This document shows positions 35,734 through 44,618 of a stretch of 64,000 nt of DNA, one piece after another (position 1 is the first letter of the stretch; the number at the start of each line of letters is the position of its first letter). This stretch comes from Caballeronia choica (GTDB lineage Bacteria > Pseudomonadota > Gammaproteobacteria > Burkholderiales > Burkholderiaceae). A model generated the notes under the pieces. It was not told where the DNA came from. It ran no database searches and worked only from the letters and a program-made list of their open reading frames with translations. Position numbers and translations under genes: made by a program. Where the stretch lies: assembly GCF_001544535.1 (NCBI RefSeq), contig NZ_FCON02000013.1:1-64000 (forward strand), in the 5' to 3' direction.

Positions 35734-38022
35734 ATGAAGTTCCGTTTCCCCGTCGTCATCATCGACGAAGACTTTCGCTCCGAGAACATCTCGGGTTCCG
35801 GCATCCGCGCGCTCGCCGAGGCGATCGAGCGCGAAGGCGCCGAAGTGCTCGGCCTGACGAGTTACGGCGACCTGACTTCGTTCGCGCAGCAGTCGAGCCG
35901 CGCGTCGTGCTTCATCCTCTCGATCGACGACGATGAACTGCTGCCGTATGCCGAGAACGTCGTGGTCGCCGACGGCGATACGCCGGAACTCGCGGCGGCG
36001 ATCGTCGCGCTGCGCGCCTTCGTCACGGCGGTGCGCCGCCGCAACGCCGACATCCCGATCTTCCTCTACGGCGAGACGCGCACCTCGCGCCATCTTCCGA
36101 ACGACATCCTGCGCGAACTGCACGGCTTCATCCACATGTTCGAGGACACGCCGGAGTTCGTCGCGCGCCACATCATCCGCGAGGCGAAGGTCTATCTCGA
36201 TTCGCTCGCGCCGCCGTTCTTCAAGGAACTCGTGCAGTACGCCGAGGAAGGCTCGTACTCGTGGCACTGTCCGGGGCACTCGGGCGGCGTCGCGTTCCTG
36301 AAAAACCCGCTCGGGCAGATGTTCCACCAGTTCTTCGGCGAGAACATGCTGCGCGCGGACGTCTGCAATGCCGTCGACGAACTCGGCCAGTTGCTCGACC
36401 ACACCGGGCCGGTCGCGGCCTCCGAACGCAACGCGGCGCGCATCTTCAGCGCGGACCATCTGTTCTTCGTGACCAACGGCACGTCGACGTCGAACAAGAT
36501 CGTGTGGCACGCGACGGTGGCACCGGGCGACGTCGTGCTGGTCGACCGCAACTGCCACAAGTCGATCCTGCACGCGATCACGATGACCGGCGCGATCCCC
36601 GTGTTCCTCACGCCGACGCGCAATCACTTCGGCCTGATCGGCCCGATTCCGCGCGACGAGTTCAAGCCGGAAAACATTCGCAAGAAGATCGAGGCGAATC
36701 CGTTCGCGCGCGAGGCGCTGGCGAAGAACCCGAACCTGAAGCCGCGCATCCTGACGATCACGCAGAGCACGTACGACGGCGTGGTCTACAACGTCGAGAT
36801 GATCAAGGACCTGCTCGGCGATCTGCTCGACACGCTGCATTTCGACGAAGCGTGGCTGCCGCACGCCGAGTTCCACTCGTTCTATCAGGACATGCACGCG
36901 ATCGGCGCGGGCCGTCCGCGCACCGGCGCGCTCGTGTTCGCGACGCACTCGACGCACAAGTTGCTCGCGGGTATCTCGCAGGCGTCGCAGATCGTCGTGC
37001 AGGACAGCGAGAACAGCACGTTCGACCGCCATCGCTTCAACGAGGCGTACCTGATGCACACGTCGACGAGCCCGCAGTACGCGATCATCGCGTCGTGCGA
37101 CGTGGCCGCGGCGATGATGGAACCGCCGGGCGGCACGGCGCTGGTCGAGGAATCGATTGCGGAAGCGCTCGATTTCCGCCGCGCGATGCGCAAGGTCGAT
37201 GCCGAATATGGCGAGGACTGGTTCTTCAAGGTCTGGGGCCCGGACGCGCTGGTCGAAGAAGGCATCGGCGACCGCGAGGAATGGATCCTGAAGCCGAACG
37301 ACCGCTGGCATGGCTTCGGCCCGCTCGCGGAAGGCTTCAACATGCTCGACCCGATCAAGGCGACGATCATCACGCCGGGGCTCGACGTGGACGGCGAGTT
37401 CGGCGAGACCGGCATTCCGGCCGCGATCGTGACAAAGTATCTGGCGGAGCACGGCATCATCGTGGAGAAGACGGGGCTTTACTCGTTCTTCATCATGTTC
37501 ACGATCGGCATCACGAAGGGCCGCTGGAACTCGATGGTCACCGAACTCCAGCAGTTCAAGGACGACTACGACAACAACCAGCCGCTCTGGCGCGTGCTGC
37601 CGGAATTCATCGCGCAGCATCCGTCGTATGAACGCATCGGCCTGCGCGACCTGTGCGAGCAGATTCACAGCGTCTACCGCGCGAACAATATCGCGCGGCT
37701 GACGACCGAGATGTATCTGTCGAGCATGGAGCCGGCGATGAAACCGTCCGAAGCGTTCGCGAAGCTCGCGCACCGCGAGATCGACCGGGTGCCGATCGAC
37801 GAACTCGAAGGGCGCGTGACGAGCATCCTGCTCACGCCGTATCCGCCGGGCATTCCGCTCTTGATTCCGGGCGAGCGCTTCAACCGGACGATCGTCGATT
37901 ATCTGCGCTTCGCGCGCGAGTTCAACGAGCGCTTCCCGGGCTTCCATACGGATATCCACGGGCTGGTGGGCGAGATGATCAACGGGCGCATCGAGTATTT
38001 TGTCGATTGCGTGCGGAGTTGA
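35734..38022 (+). CDS. PLP-dependent Arg/Lys/Orn decarboxylase
   Basis: A 762-residue fold-type I decarboxylase of the OKR family. Residues 1-130 are the flavodoxin-like wing domain. The PLP domain has SWHCPGHSGG, DEAWLPHAEFHSFY and the lysine K409 in THSTHKLLAGISQ. The C-terminal domain starts near 600. Such enzymes make agmatine, cadaverine or putrescine, in acid resistance or polyamine supply; the substrate cannot be fixed by eye. The start at 35734 follows GGAGATTCG. No cognate antiporter is adjacent. Confidence 0.93.
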   Translation: MKFRFPVVIIDEDFRSENISGSGIRALAEAIEREGAEVLGLTSYGDLTSFAQQSSRASCFILSIDDDELLPYAENVVVADGDTPELAAAIVALRAFVTAVRRRNADIPIFLYGETRTSRHLPNDILRELHGFIHMFEDTPEFVARHIIREAKVYLDSLAPPFFKELVQYAEEGSYSWHCPGHSGGVAFLKNPLGQMFHQFFGENMLRADVCNAVDELGQLLDHTGPVAASERNAARIFSADHLFFVTNGTSTSNKIVWHATVAPGDVVLVDRNCHKSILHAITMTGAIPVFLTPTRNHFGLIGPIPRDEFKPENIRKKIEANPFAREALAKNPNLKPRILTITQSTYDGVVYNVEMIKDLLGDLLDTLHFDEAWLPHAEFHSFYQDMHAIGAGRPRTGALVFATHSTHKLLAGISQASQIVVQDSENSTFDRHRFNEAYLMHTSTSPQYAIIASCDVAAAMMEPPGGTALVEESIAEALDFRRAMRKVDAEYGEDWFFKVWGPDALVEEGIGDREEWILKPNDRWHGFGPLAEGFNMLDPIKATIITPGLDVDGEFGETGIPAAIVTKYLAEHGIIVEKTGLYSFFIMFTIGITKGRWNSMVTELQQFKDDYDNNQPLWRVLPEFIAQHPSYERIGLRDLCEQIHSVYRANNIARLTTEMYLSSMEPAMKPSEAFAKLAHREIDRVPIDELEGRVTSILLTPYPPGIPLLIPGERFNRTIVDYLRFAREFNERFPGFHTDIHGLVGEMINGRIEYFVDCVRS

Positions 38023-38043
38023 AAGTCCTGCTCCCATAGCAAA

Positions 38044-38079
38044 AAAATGCCGTTCAGTGCTTCACTGAACGGCATTTTT
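38044..38079. terminator. bidirectional terminator after the decarboxylase
   Basis: AAAATGCCGTTCAGTG (38044-38059) pairs with the complementary arm ending in GGCATTTTT at about 38079 around a short loop. A-run and T-run flank the stem, so it can also end the convergent DUF2968 transcript. Confidence 0.92.
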
Positions 38080-38134
38080 GCTTATAGGCGGGTTTCTTGA
38101 ATGGCTGCTGGCGGAGCCTGCGGGTGTCAGGCGA

Positions 38135-38866
38135 TCAGCGCTCGGACGTTCCCAGCGACGGCAAGCCGGCTTCGGTCTGGTGCTGAAGCTGCTCGACCTG
38201 CTGCTGCAACGCGCGCAGCTTGCGTTCGGCGGAAAGCTTGTCGCCTTGCAGTGCCACCGATTCCGCCTGCAGCAACTGCTGTCGCTGCGACACTTCGCTG
38301 TCCTGCGCCCGCGCGATCGAAAGATCGGCGGAGAGCCGCTTCGCGCGGTCGTCCGATACCGCGATCACGCGTTCGAGCAGCGCCTTCTGCGCCTGCAACT
38401 GCGTGCGGCGGATTTCGTTCGCAGCGAGATCGTAGCTCTTGCGCGCGAACTGGGCATAGACGGTGTCGGCGCGGGTGTCGTCCTGCGTTTTCACGACGCG
38501 CCAGAAGCGCTTTTCCTGGAACAGCGCGACGTAATACACCATCTCCTGCGGATAGAAAAAGAGCGTGGCGCCGTAGCTGGCGTTGTAGGTCGTGCGCAGT
38601 TCGGTCAACTGGCCGGTCTGCACCATCTGCCTAAGTTCCGCGACGTTGCCCTGCGCCTGCGACGCGGAGACGTCGTCGGAAGTGTCGTCGGCGTCGGTGG
38701 ACGGGAACGCACCCGGCCCAGGCGACCCGGCCTTCGACGCAGCCGCGCCATGCGCCGGAAGCGGAGGAGCGAGCAGTTCGAGTGCGTGAGCGGCGGGCGC
38801 GAGCGCTCCGCACACGGCGAGGACGGCGGCAAGCGTCGCGTGCCGGAAATGGATGGTAGACGTCAT
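38135..38866 (-). CDS. DUF2968 exported protein
   Basis: A 243-residue exported protein of the DUF2968 family, found mainly in Burkholderiales. The start at 38866 (MTSTIHFRHATLAAVLAVCG) gives a signal peptide ending near AHA; a longer frame upstream lacks a signal. Core segments are TELRTTYNASYGATLFFYPQ and YYVALFQEKRFWRVVK. From about residue 145 to 230 it is a long coiled coil (LQAQKALLERVIAVSDDRAK and following). The function is unknown. Confidence 0.85.
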   Translation of the reverse strand: MTSTIHFRHATLAAVLAVCGALAPAAHALELLAPPLPAHGAAASKAGSPGPGAFPSTDADDTSDDVSASQAQGNVAELRQMVQTGQLTELRTTYNASYGATLFFYPQEMVYYVALFQEKRFWRVVKTQDDTRADTVYAQFARKSYDLAANEIRRTQLQAQKALLERVIAVSDDRAKRLSADLSIARAQDSEVSQRQQLLQAESVALQGDKLSAERKLRALQQQVEQLQHQTEAGLPSLGTSER

Positions 38867-38973
38867 GGTGGCCGGGCGCCGAAAGAGTTGAAGAGGCAAG
38901 TCGGAACGCGCTCGCTTGCCGGTGCCCGAGAGGCGATCACGGCAGGCGAGAGCGGGTTGCATCGAGGGGTGGA

Positions 38974-40155
38974 TCACTTCGTGAAATCGCCGGGCGCGTC
39001 GGTCACGCGCCGCTTCGAGAGTTGCACGTTCGCGTTCGCCGCGTCCCCGGCACTTGTGTGGCTGCGCGAGGCGGAGCGCGCGAGGGAACTGTTGTCGTCG
39101 AGCGTCGGCGAATGCTGGAGCATGTTGTACATCTCGGCGACGCTCATCTGCGGACGGGCCGCTGGTCGAGCCACTGGCGCTTCCGTCTGACGCGCGGCGG
39201 ACTGCGTCGGCCGGCGATACGCGCCTTGAGTGTTGGCATCGGCGTCGCGCACGGCGACGAGCCTGTCGTAGGCGGCGTTGCGCGCCGAAGTCGCCGCGCC
39301 GCGACGTTTACCACGTAGCTGCTCGATACCCGCGCGACGCGAGGTCCGCACCGCCTTCGTCGCCTTGCGCGAAGGCGCGGGATAAACCTCGTCGGCATTC
39401 GACTTCGAGCGCTGCGATACCACGCCGGTCCTGATGCTGCCGGTGCGCATGGCCTGCTGCGAATCCACCGGCGCCACGACGGCGCCGGCGGCGGCACGAA
39501 CAGTCGCCTGAGTCGCTTTCGGAAGAACGCTCACCGGAGCCGGCGCGCCCTGCGCGACGCTGTTCGTCACCTTCGCGACCACCGGTTCGGTCGCCGCCGG
39601 ATAGGCACGCGCAACCGCCTGCGCGGCGCTGGCTGGCACCACCGGCGTTGCGGCCTGCATCGGCCGGGTGCGTGTGCTTTCGTCGACCTTCGGGCTGTGT
39701 TCCGCGCCGAACATCAGCCAGGCCAGCAGGCCCACGCCCGCAAGCGCGATCGCGCCGCCCGCGAGCTTCCTGTTACCGGGGCGCTTCGCCGGCGGAATCG
39801 CGCTGCGTCGATGAGCATCCGCCGTGAACGGCTCGAACGCGGCGGGCGCCGGTGCGGCCGCCGCTGTCGCGAACGCTGCCGCGGCGGCTCGCGGCATGAA
39901 GGCTTCGAAATCCGTGCGGGAAAGCTTGTGCCAGAGATTGGCGGGCGCGTAGGGGAAAGTTGCTTCGCGGATCGACAGCGCGCTCACATAGGCCGTGAGC
40001 AATTTGGCCGCGTAGAACGGAACTTCGTATTCGGAGAATACGGGTCGTGCATGAGTCGATGCCCACTCGCGACCGAAAGTAACAGCCTGATTGGCCAGCG
40101 GATACAAGGTCGGCAGCAGTAGATGGCCTTGTACATCGATCATGGGAGCGGTCAT
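38974..40155 (-). CDS. alanine/proline-rich single-pass membrane protein, unknown
   Basis: A 393-residue protein that I do not recognise. Residues 1-85 look globular (IDVQGHLLLPTLYPLANQAV, AKLLTAYVSALS). An Ala/Pro linker follows, then one membrane helix at about 131-149 (LAGGAIALAGVGLLAWLMF). The rest is long, low-complexity and basic, rich in Ala, Val, Arg and Ser, probably periplasmic. It lies 107 bp upstream of the DUF2968 gene on the same strand, so they may act together. AGAAGACCC precedes the ATG. Confidence 0.75.
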   Translation of the reverse strand: MTAPMIDVQGHLLLPTLYPLANQAVTFGREWASTHARPVFSEYEVPFYAAKLLTAYVSALSIREATFPYAPANLWHKLSRTDFEAFMPRAAAAAFATAAAAPAPAAFEPFTADAHRRSAIPPAKRPGNRKLAGGAIALAGVGLLAWLMFGAEHSPKVDESTRTRPMQAATPVVPASAAQAVARAYPAATEPVVAKVTNSVAQGAPAPVSVLPKATQATVRAAAGAVVAPVDSQQAMRTGSIRTGVVSQRSKSNADEVYPAPSRKATKAVRTSRRAGIEQLRGKRRGAATSARNAAYDRLVAVRDADANTQGAYRRPTQSAARQTEAPVARPAARPQMSVAEMYNMLQHSPTLDDNSSLARSASRSHTSAGDAANANVQLSKRRVTDAPGDFTK

Positions 40156-40398
40156 GGGTCTTCTCTATTCCGAATTCGTGCGTCGGGGCCGCGTAGGTCG
40201 AGCGGCCTGCCCGTAAAGTCAACTGGCCAACCGCCAGACAACGGGCACCTGATGCAAAGCACCCGGACCAGCGACGAAAGCAACCCGCGATCATACGGAG
40301 CAAGGAAGTCGAAAACGATCAGAACCGTCCGAGTTCGCCTGCGGAAACGGGGACGCTTGACGACGAGCGGAAAAGAGGTGACGGAACCGGTGTTTCAG

Positions 40399-40917
40399 TC
40401 AGTCGAGTGCGAACGTATAGACCAGCGAAATCACGTCGATTCCACCCATCCGGTCGTTTTCGCGTGCGGCGAATCGCCAGCCGCGCGATTCGTAGAAGCC
40501 GATTGCGGGCCGGTTCGCTTCCAGCACCGACAAGTGCAACTGCCGCGCGCCGCGTTCTCGGGCCCACGCCTGGGCTGCGGCCAGCATCGCGCTGCCCGCG
40601 CCGGCGCCCCGGGAGCCCGGCAGCGCGTGCAGATTGTCGACGAGCGCGCTGCCGTTCGCGTCGGGATTCGCCAGGCAGACGAAGCCGATTGGCGCGGCGT
40701 CCAGTTCCGCGATCAGCACGAGGCCGTCGCCCGCGTCGATTTCGTCCATCCGCCGGGCCCAATGGGCCGCGCGCTCGCGGGGCACTTCGTCGTCGAGATA
40801 GGTGTCGGGAAGGATGCCGCGATACGCGGCCGCCCAGCTTTGCGCGTGCATCCGCGCGACGAGCGCCGCGTCGGCGGGCGTTGCTTTGCGCAGGCGCAAG
40901 GCGGGTATGTTTTGCAT
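40399..40917 (-). CDS. GNAT-family N-acetyltransferase
   Basis: A GNAT acetyltransferase (172 residues from the start at 40917; ATG at 40935 and 41007 are alternatives and none has a strong ribosome site). The acetyl-CoA loop is LPGSRGAGAGSAMLAAA, then the strand LHLSVLEANRPAIGFYESRGW with the usual C-terminal Tyr. The substrate is unknown. No operon partner is evident. Confidence 0.85.
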   Translation of the reverse strand: MQNIPALRLRKATPADAALVARMHAQSWAAAYRGILPDTYLDDEVPRERAAHWARRMDEIDAGDGLVLIAELDAAPIGFVCLANPDANGSALVDNLHALPGSRGAGAGSAMLAAAQAWARERGARQLHLSVLEANRPAIGFYESRGWRFAARENDRMGGIDVISLVYTFALD

Positions 40918-41226
40918 ATGCTTTGAGGTTGACATCTGTAGGCTGCTGTTGGCGATTGTATCGACGAAATTAGACGATGTTCCGCCTCGCGGAAACCGCT
41001 CGCTCACTTAGCGTTGGATTTCAAAGACGGCCCGTTCCGACGCCCGATACGGCGAAGGAAGGACTGAAGCTGTCGGCGATTCTGATCGAGACGGTGCGCG
41101 TCGGGCTATCGAATCAAGACAAGACGGAGTGATCCGAAAACAAGAAAGACCCGTCGCTGTGAACCGCGCCCCAGTCGGACACCCATCGAACGCTCCGGCG
41201 CGCAGCTCACCGGAAACGAGCGGCAT
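40918..41226. other. no gene seen
   Basis: Between the GNAT start and the end of the TPR gene I see no conserved frame, repeat or strong hairpin. It includes the upstream end of the GNAT frame (to 41007), whose N-terminus is not conserved-looking. Confidence 0.5.
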
Positions 41227-43077
41227 TTATCCGGTGCGCACCGCTGCAGCCACTTCTTCGATCACTTCCCGCCACCCACCGGGCTCGGGCTGGCGAAACA
41301 ATCGCGCATTCGGATACCACGCGCTCGACGGCGCGTCGATGCCCCAGCGCCAGTCCGCGGCGTGCGGCAGCATCAGCCAGAGCGGCTTGCCGAGCGCGCC
41401 GGCCAGATGCGCCACCGACGTATCCACCGACACCACGCCATCCAGCCGGTCGACGATCGCGCCGGTATCGGCGAAATCGTCGAGGCGGCCGTCCAGCCGG
41501 TGAATCGACTTCGCGTGCGGGTGCGCGTCGAGTGCGGCGCGTTCGTCGCGGGTCAGGACCGGCTGCAGCGCGATCCAGTCGATGCCTTCCAGCGCGAAGA
41601 GCGGATCGAGCATGGCGAGCGGTATCGAACGCGTTTCGCCGGGCTGCAGGCGCCCCGACCACGCGATGCCGATCTTGCGCTTCGCCTGCCCGCCGATCGA
41701 GCCGCGCCACTTGCGCCGGTACGCAGCCGGAATCACCAGATACGGCGTTCGCGCGGGAATCGCGTCGAGCGTCGTCATGCCGAGGGCGAGCGGCAGGCTG
41801 AGAAGCGGACTGAACGCGTCGGCTTTCGTCGCGGAGTCGGCCGCGCTCGTTAGTTCGATGCGCGCCGCCTGTGCCGCGGGCGCCAGCAGCGGCAGCAGCG
41901 CCGGTTGCACTTGCAGCACCAGCCGCCCGGCGAGCTTCGCGGCGTAGGGCGCGAAGCGCATGAACTGCAGCGTATCGCCGAAACCCTGCTCCGCGCGCAC
42001 GAGGAGCGTGCGGCCGGGCAGCGGCTCGCCGTTCCAGCGCGGCAGCGGCGGCGCGGGCGTGCTGCCGGGCGTGTCGAGGCGCGCTTCGTAGGCGGGCAGG
42101 CCGCGCGCGTATTCGCCGAGCGCCAGCAGGGCGAGCGCGCGGTTCAGGCGCGCGGCGGGTTCATCGGGAGCGAGGCGCAACGCCTGGTCGAACGCGCGGA
42201 TCGCCGCCTGATGATTGCCGAGCGCGAGATGCGCGTTGCCCAGGCCGAGCCACGCGACGCCATATTTTGGATCGAGCCCGACCGCGCGCTCGAATTGCGG
42301 CAGCGCTTCTTTCTGGCGGCCGAGCGTCGCGAGCGCATGCCCGAGCCCGAAATGCGCCGGCGCGAATTGCGGCTGCATGCGGACCGTCTTTTCCAGGACC
42401 TCGACGGCTTCGGCCGGCCGGCCGGACGCGTCGAGCAGGTTGCCCAGATTGAAATGCGCGGCGACGTAGTTCGGCTCGGCGTCGATGGCGGCACGGAACT
42501 GCCCGATCGCGCCTTCGAGGTCGCCCAACGCATTGAGCGCCATGCCGAGATTGTTATGCGCGCCGGCATGCCGCGGACGGATCGCGAGCGCGCGGCGAAA
42601 CGCCTTCGCGGCATCGTCGAAGCGGCGCAGCGCCGATAGCGCGTTGCCGAAGTTGTTCCACGTCGGGGCGTCGTTCGGCTGCAGGCGCAGGGCTTTTTCG
42701 AAGGCGTCGGCGGCGTCTTCGTGCCGGCCCGCCGCCGTGTACGCATTGCCGAGGTTGTATTGCGCAAGCGGAAAGCCCGGTTGCAGCGTGAGCGCATTGC
42801 GAAAGCGCTCGATGGCGTCGTCGATGCGCCCGAGCGCCTTCAGCGCGTTGCCGAGGTTCAGTTGCAGGCCGGCGTCGGTCGGACGCAGGTCTACCGCGCG
42901 ACGCACGAGTTCAGCCGCTTCCGCGTGCTGCCCTTGCTGGTGGCGCAGCACGCCGAGCAGATGCAGGGCGTCGACGTGGCGAGGTTCGGCGGCGAGCGCG
43001 GCTTGATAGTCGCGTTCCGCTTCGGTCAGGCGGCCGTCACGATGGGCCGCGAAACCGCGGGCAAATACAGTGTCCAT
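41227..43077 (-). CDS. TPR protein with glycosyltransferase-like C-terminal domain
   Basis: A 616-residue protein with about nine to ten tetratricopeptide repeats from residue 5 to about 335. Each repeat carries the pattern AxxNLGNAL or similar with a closing Pro. The C-terminal domain (about 360-616) has glycosyltransferase family 9/41-like features, such as LLVRAEQGFGDTLQFMRF, KIGIAWSG and VVSVDTSVAHLAGALGKP. The layout recalls bacterial relatives of O-GlcNAc transferase. The acceptor is unknown. The start at 43077 is the first one consistent with the TPR array. Confidence 0.88.
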   Translation of the reverse strand: MDTVFARGFAAHRDGRLTEAERDYQAALAAEPRHVDALHLLGVLRHQQGQHAEAAELVRRAVDLRPTDAGLQLNLGNALKALGRIDDAIERFRNALTLQPGFPLAQYNLGNAYTAAGRHEDAADAFEKALRLQPNDAPTWNNFGNALSALRRFDDAAKAFRRALAIRPRHAGAHNNLGMALNALGDLEGAIGQFRAAIDAEPNYVAAHFNLGNLLDASGRPAEAVEVLEKTVRMQPQFAPAHFGLGHALATLGRQKEALPQFERAVGLDPKYGVAWLGLGNAHLALGNHQAAIRAFDQALRLAPDEPAARLNRALALLALGEYARGLPAYEARLDTPGSTPAPPLPRWNGEPLPGRTLLVRAEQGFGDTLQFMRFAPYAAKLAGRLVLQVQPALLPLLAPAAQAARIELTSAADSATKADAFSPLLSLPLALGMTTLDAIPARTPYLVIPAAYRRKWRGSIGGQAKRKIGIAWSGRLQPGETRSIPLAMLDPLFALEGIDWIALQPVLTRDERAALDAHPHAKSIHRLDGRLDDFADTGAIVDRLDGVVSVDTSVAHLAGALGKPLWLMLPHAADWRWGIDAPSSAWYPNARLFRQPEPGGWREVIEEVAAAVRTG

Positions 43078-43135
43078 GACGGGAATCGAATGCAAACCCC
43101 GCATTTTCCCACACACTCGGCGCCCCTCGCCCGAA

Positions 43136-43187
43136 TTGACAGCGGGCGTCCAAAGCATCTAACATATGAACAGGTATTCATATGTTA
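43136..43187 (+). promoter_or_regulatory. promoter and 28-bp operator of the ArsR/CDF operon
   Basis: TTGACA (43136-43141), an 18-bp spacer and TAACAT (43160-43165) form a strong promoter. A perfect inverted repeat, TAACATATGAA-CAGGTA-TTCATATGTTA at 43160-43187, covers the -10 box and start site. This is the layout expected for ArsR/SmtB repression (12-2-12 class). It runs over the ATG at 43182. Confidence 0.88.
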
Positions 43188-43535
43188 TCGGATGGACACA
43201 CCGTGGCCTCTCCCTTCAGCGCTTCCGACGAGCGCGTTGTCCCGCTCGCCGACCTCTTTCGCCTGCTCGGCGATCCGACGCGCTTGCGCATCGTGCTCGC
43301 GTGCGTCGACGAGAAGCGGGCGGTGGGCGCGATCGCGGAGACGCTCGGGCTTTCGGCGTCGCTCGTCAGCCACCACTTGCGCCTGTTGCGCGCGGCGCGG
43401 ATCGTGCGCGCCGAGCGGCAAGGCAAGCAGGTTTTCTATCTCGCGGCCGACCGGCACATCAGCGCGATGCTCGGCGAGTTGCTCGAACACGTCGCCGAGC
43501 CGCAAACCGACTTCAGACCGGACAACGAGTCATGA
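43182..43535 (+). CDS. ArsR/SmtB-family metal-sensing repressor
   Basis: A 117-residue winged-helix repressor. The HTH is in IAETLGLSASLVSHHLRLLR. It lacks the alpha-3 ELCVCDL arsenic site but has a complete alpha-5 metal site, D90-x-H92-x10-H103-x2-E106. In CzrA/SmtB-type sensors that site binds Zn, Co or Ni. It overlaps the CDF exporter by 4 bp and has its operator at the promoter. GTG at 43203 may be the true start (110 residues): GGATGG lies 7 bases before it, while ATG 43182 is inside the operator and only about 10 nt from the predicted transcript start. Confidence 0.92.
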   Translation: MLSDGHTVASPFSASDERVVPLADLFRLLGDPTRLRIVLACVDEKRAVGAIAETLGLSASLVSHHLRLLRAARIVRAERQGKQVFYLAADRHISAMLGELLEHVAEPQTDFRPDNES

Positions 43536-44527
43536 CCACGCATACGCCGCATTCCCATGAGCAAGGGCACGCCGACGCCCACGACCACGACCACTCGCAC
43601 AGCCACGACCATGGTCACGGCGGCGGCCATCAGCATCATCACCATCACGCGCCGCAGGAAGGCCAGGGCCGCACGTTCGCGCTGGCGGTCGGGCTGAACA
43701 TGTTGATCGTCATCGTGCAGGGCATCTACGGTTTCATCGCGCACTCGACCGCGCTCCTCGCCGACGCCGGCCACAATCTCTCCGACGTCCTGGGCCTGTT
43801 GCTCGCCTGGGCCGCCGTGTGGCTCGGCAAGCGCCAGCCGTCGCCGCGCTACACGTTCGGCCTCGGCAGTTCGTCGATTCTCGCGTCGCTCGCGAACGCC
43901 GCGCTGTTGCTTTTCGCCTGCGGCGCGATCGTGCTCGAGTCGATCCAGCGCCTCTTGAACCCGGCGCCGGTCGCGGGCCTCGACGTGTTCATCGTCGCGA
44001 CGCTCGGGCTGGTGGTGAACGGCTTCTCGGCCTGGCTCTTCATGCGCGGCAGCAAGGACGACCTGAACGTGCGCGGCGCGTTCCTCCACATGGCCGCCGA
44101 CGCCGCGATCTCCGCCGCCGTCGCGGTGAGTGGCCTCGTCATCCTGTTTTCCGGCTGGAGCTGGATCGATCCGCTGATGAGCCTCGTCGTCGTGTCGGTG
44201 ATCGTGTACGGCACCTGGGGCCTCGGGCGCGACGCGATGCGCCTCGCGATGGCGGCCGTGCCGCCGAGCGTCGACATGCCGCGCATCGAGAAGTACCTGT
44301 CGGACATTCCGGGCGTCGACGATGTGCACGACCTGCACGTGTGGGCGCTGTCCACGACCGAGAACGCGATGACCGCGCACCTCGTGATGCGCGAGGGCCA
44401 TCCGGGCGACGCGTTCGTCGATGGCATCGTGCGGACCTTGCGCGAGGACTACGCGATGCACCACGCGACGCTGCAGGTCGAGCTCGGCACGACGCATCAC
44501 GCTTGTGCGCTGCACACGCGGAGCTGA
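43532..44527 (+). CDS. cation diffusion facilitator metal exporter
   Basis: A 331-residue CDF transporter. The N-terminal 40 residues are very His-rich (HDHDHSHSHDHGHGGGHQHH). Six helices follow. The membrane metal site is shown by DAGHNLSDVLG in helix 2 and HMAADAAIS in helix 5. The C-terminal cytosolic domain is from about 250. It exports Zn, Co or Ni by proton antiport, similar to DmeF/CzcD. Translation is coupled (ATGA) to the ArsR sensor that should induce it on metal excess. Confidence 0.94.
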   Translation: MTTHTPHSHEQGHADAHDHDHSHSHDHGHGGGHQHHHHHAPQEGQGRTFALAVGLNMLIVIVQGIYGFIAHSTALLADAGHNLSDVLGLLLAWAAVWLGKRQPSPRYTFGLGSSSILASLANAALLLFACGAIVLESIQRLLNPAPVAGLDVFIVATLGLVVNGFSAWLFMRGSKDDLNVRGAFLHMAADAAISAAVAVSGLVILFSGWSWIDPLMSLVVVSVIVYGTWGLGRDAMRLAMAAVPPSVDMPRIEKYLSDIPGVDDVHDLHVWALSTTENAMTAHLVMREGHPGDAFVDGIVRTLREDYAMHHATLQVELGTTHHACALHTRS

Positions 44528-44618
44528 TTTCCGCGCGATTCGCTGCGCACGGCTCGGTACGACGAAACCGCGGACGAGCGGCGTACACTGGAGGACGTGA
44601 CGTTTCAGGGAGGAGTGC

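Noticed and set aside
35578-38037. 819-residue minus-strand open frame opposite the decarboxylase
   Set aside because: It is a shadow of the PLP decarboxylase gene, with the composition of an antisense frame and no motifs.
43166-43531. N-terminal extension of the CDF exporter
   Set aside because: It overlaps the whole arsR gene in another frame. The ATGA-coupled start at 43532 precedes the His-rich N-terminus typical of the family.
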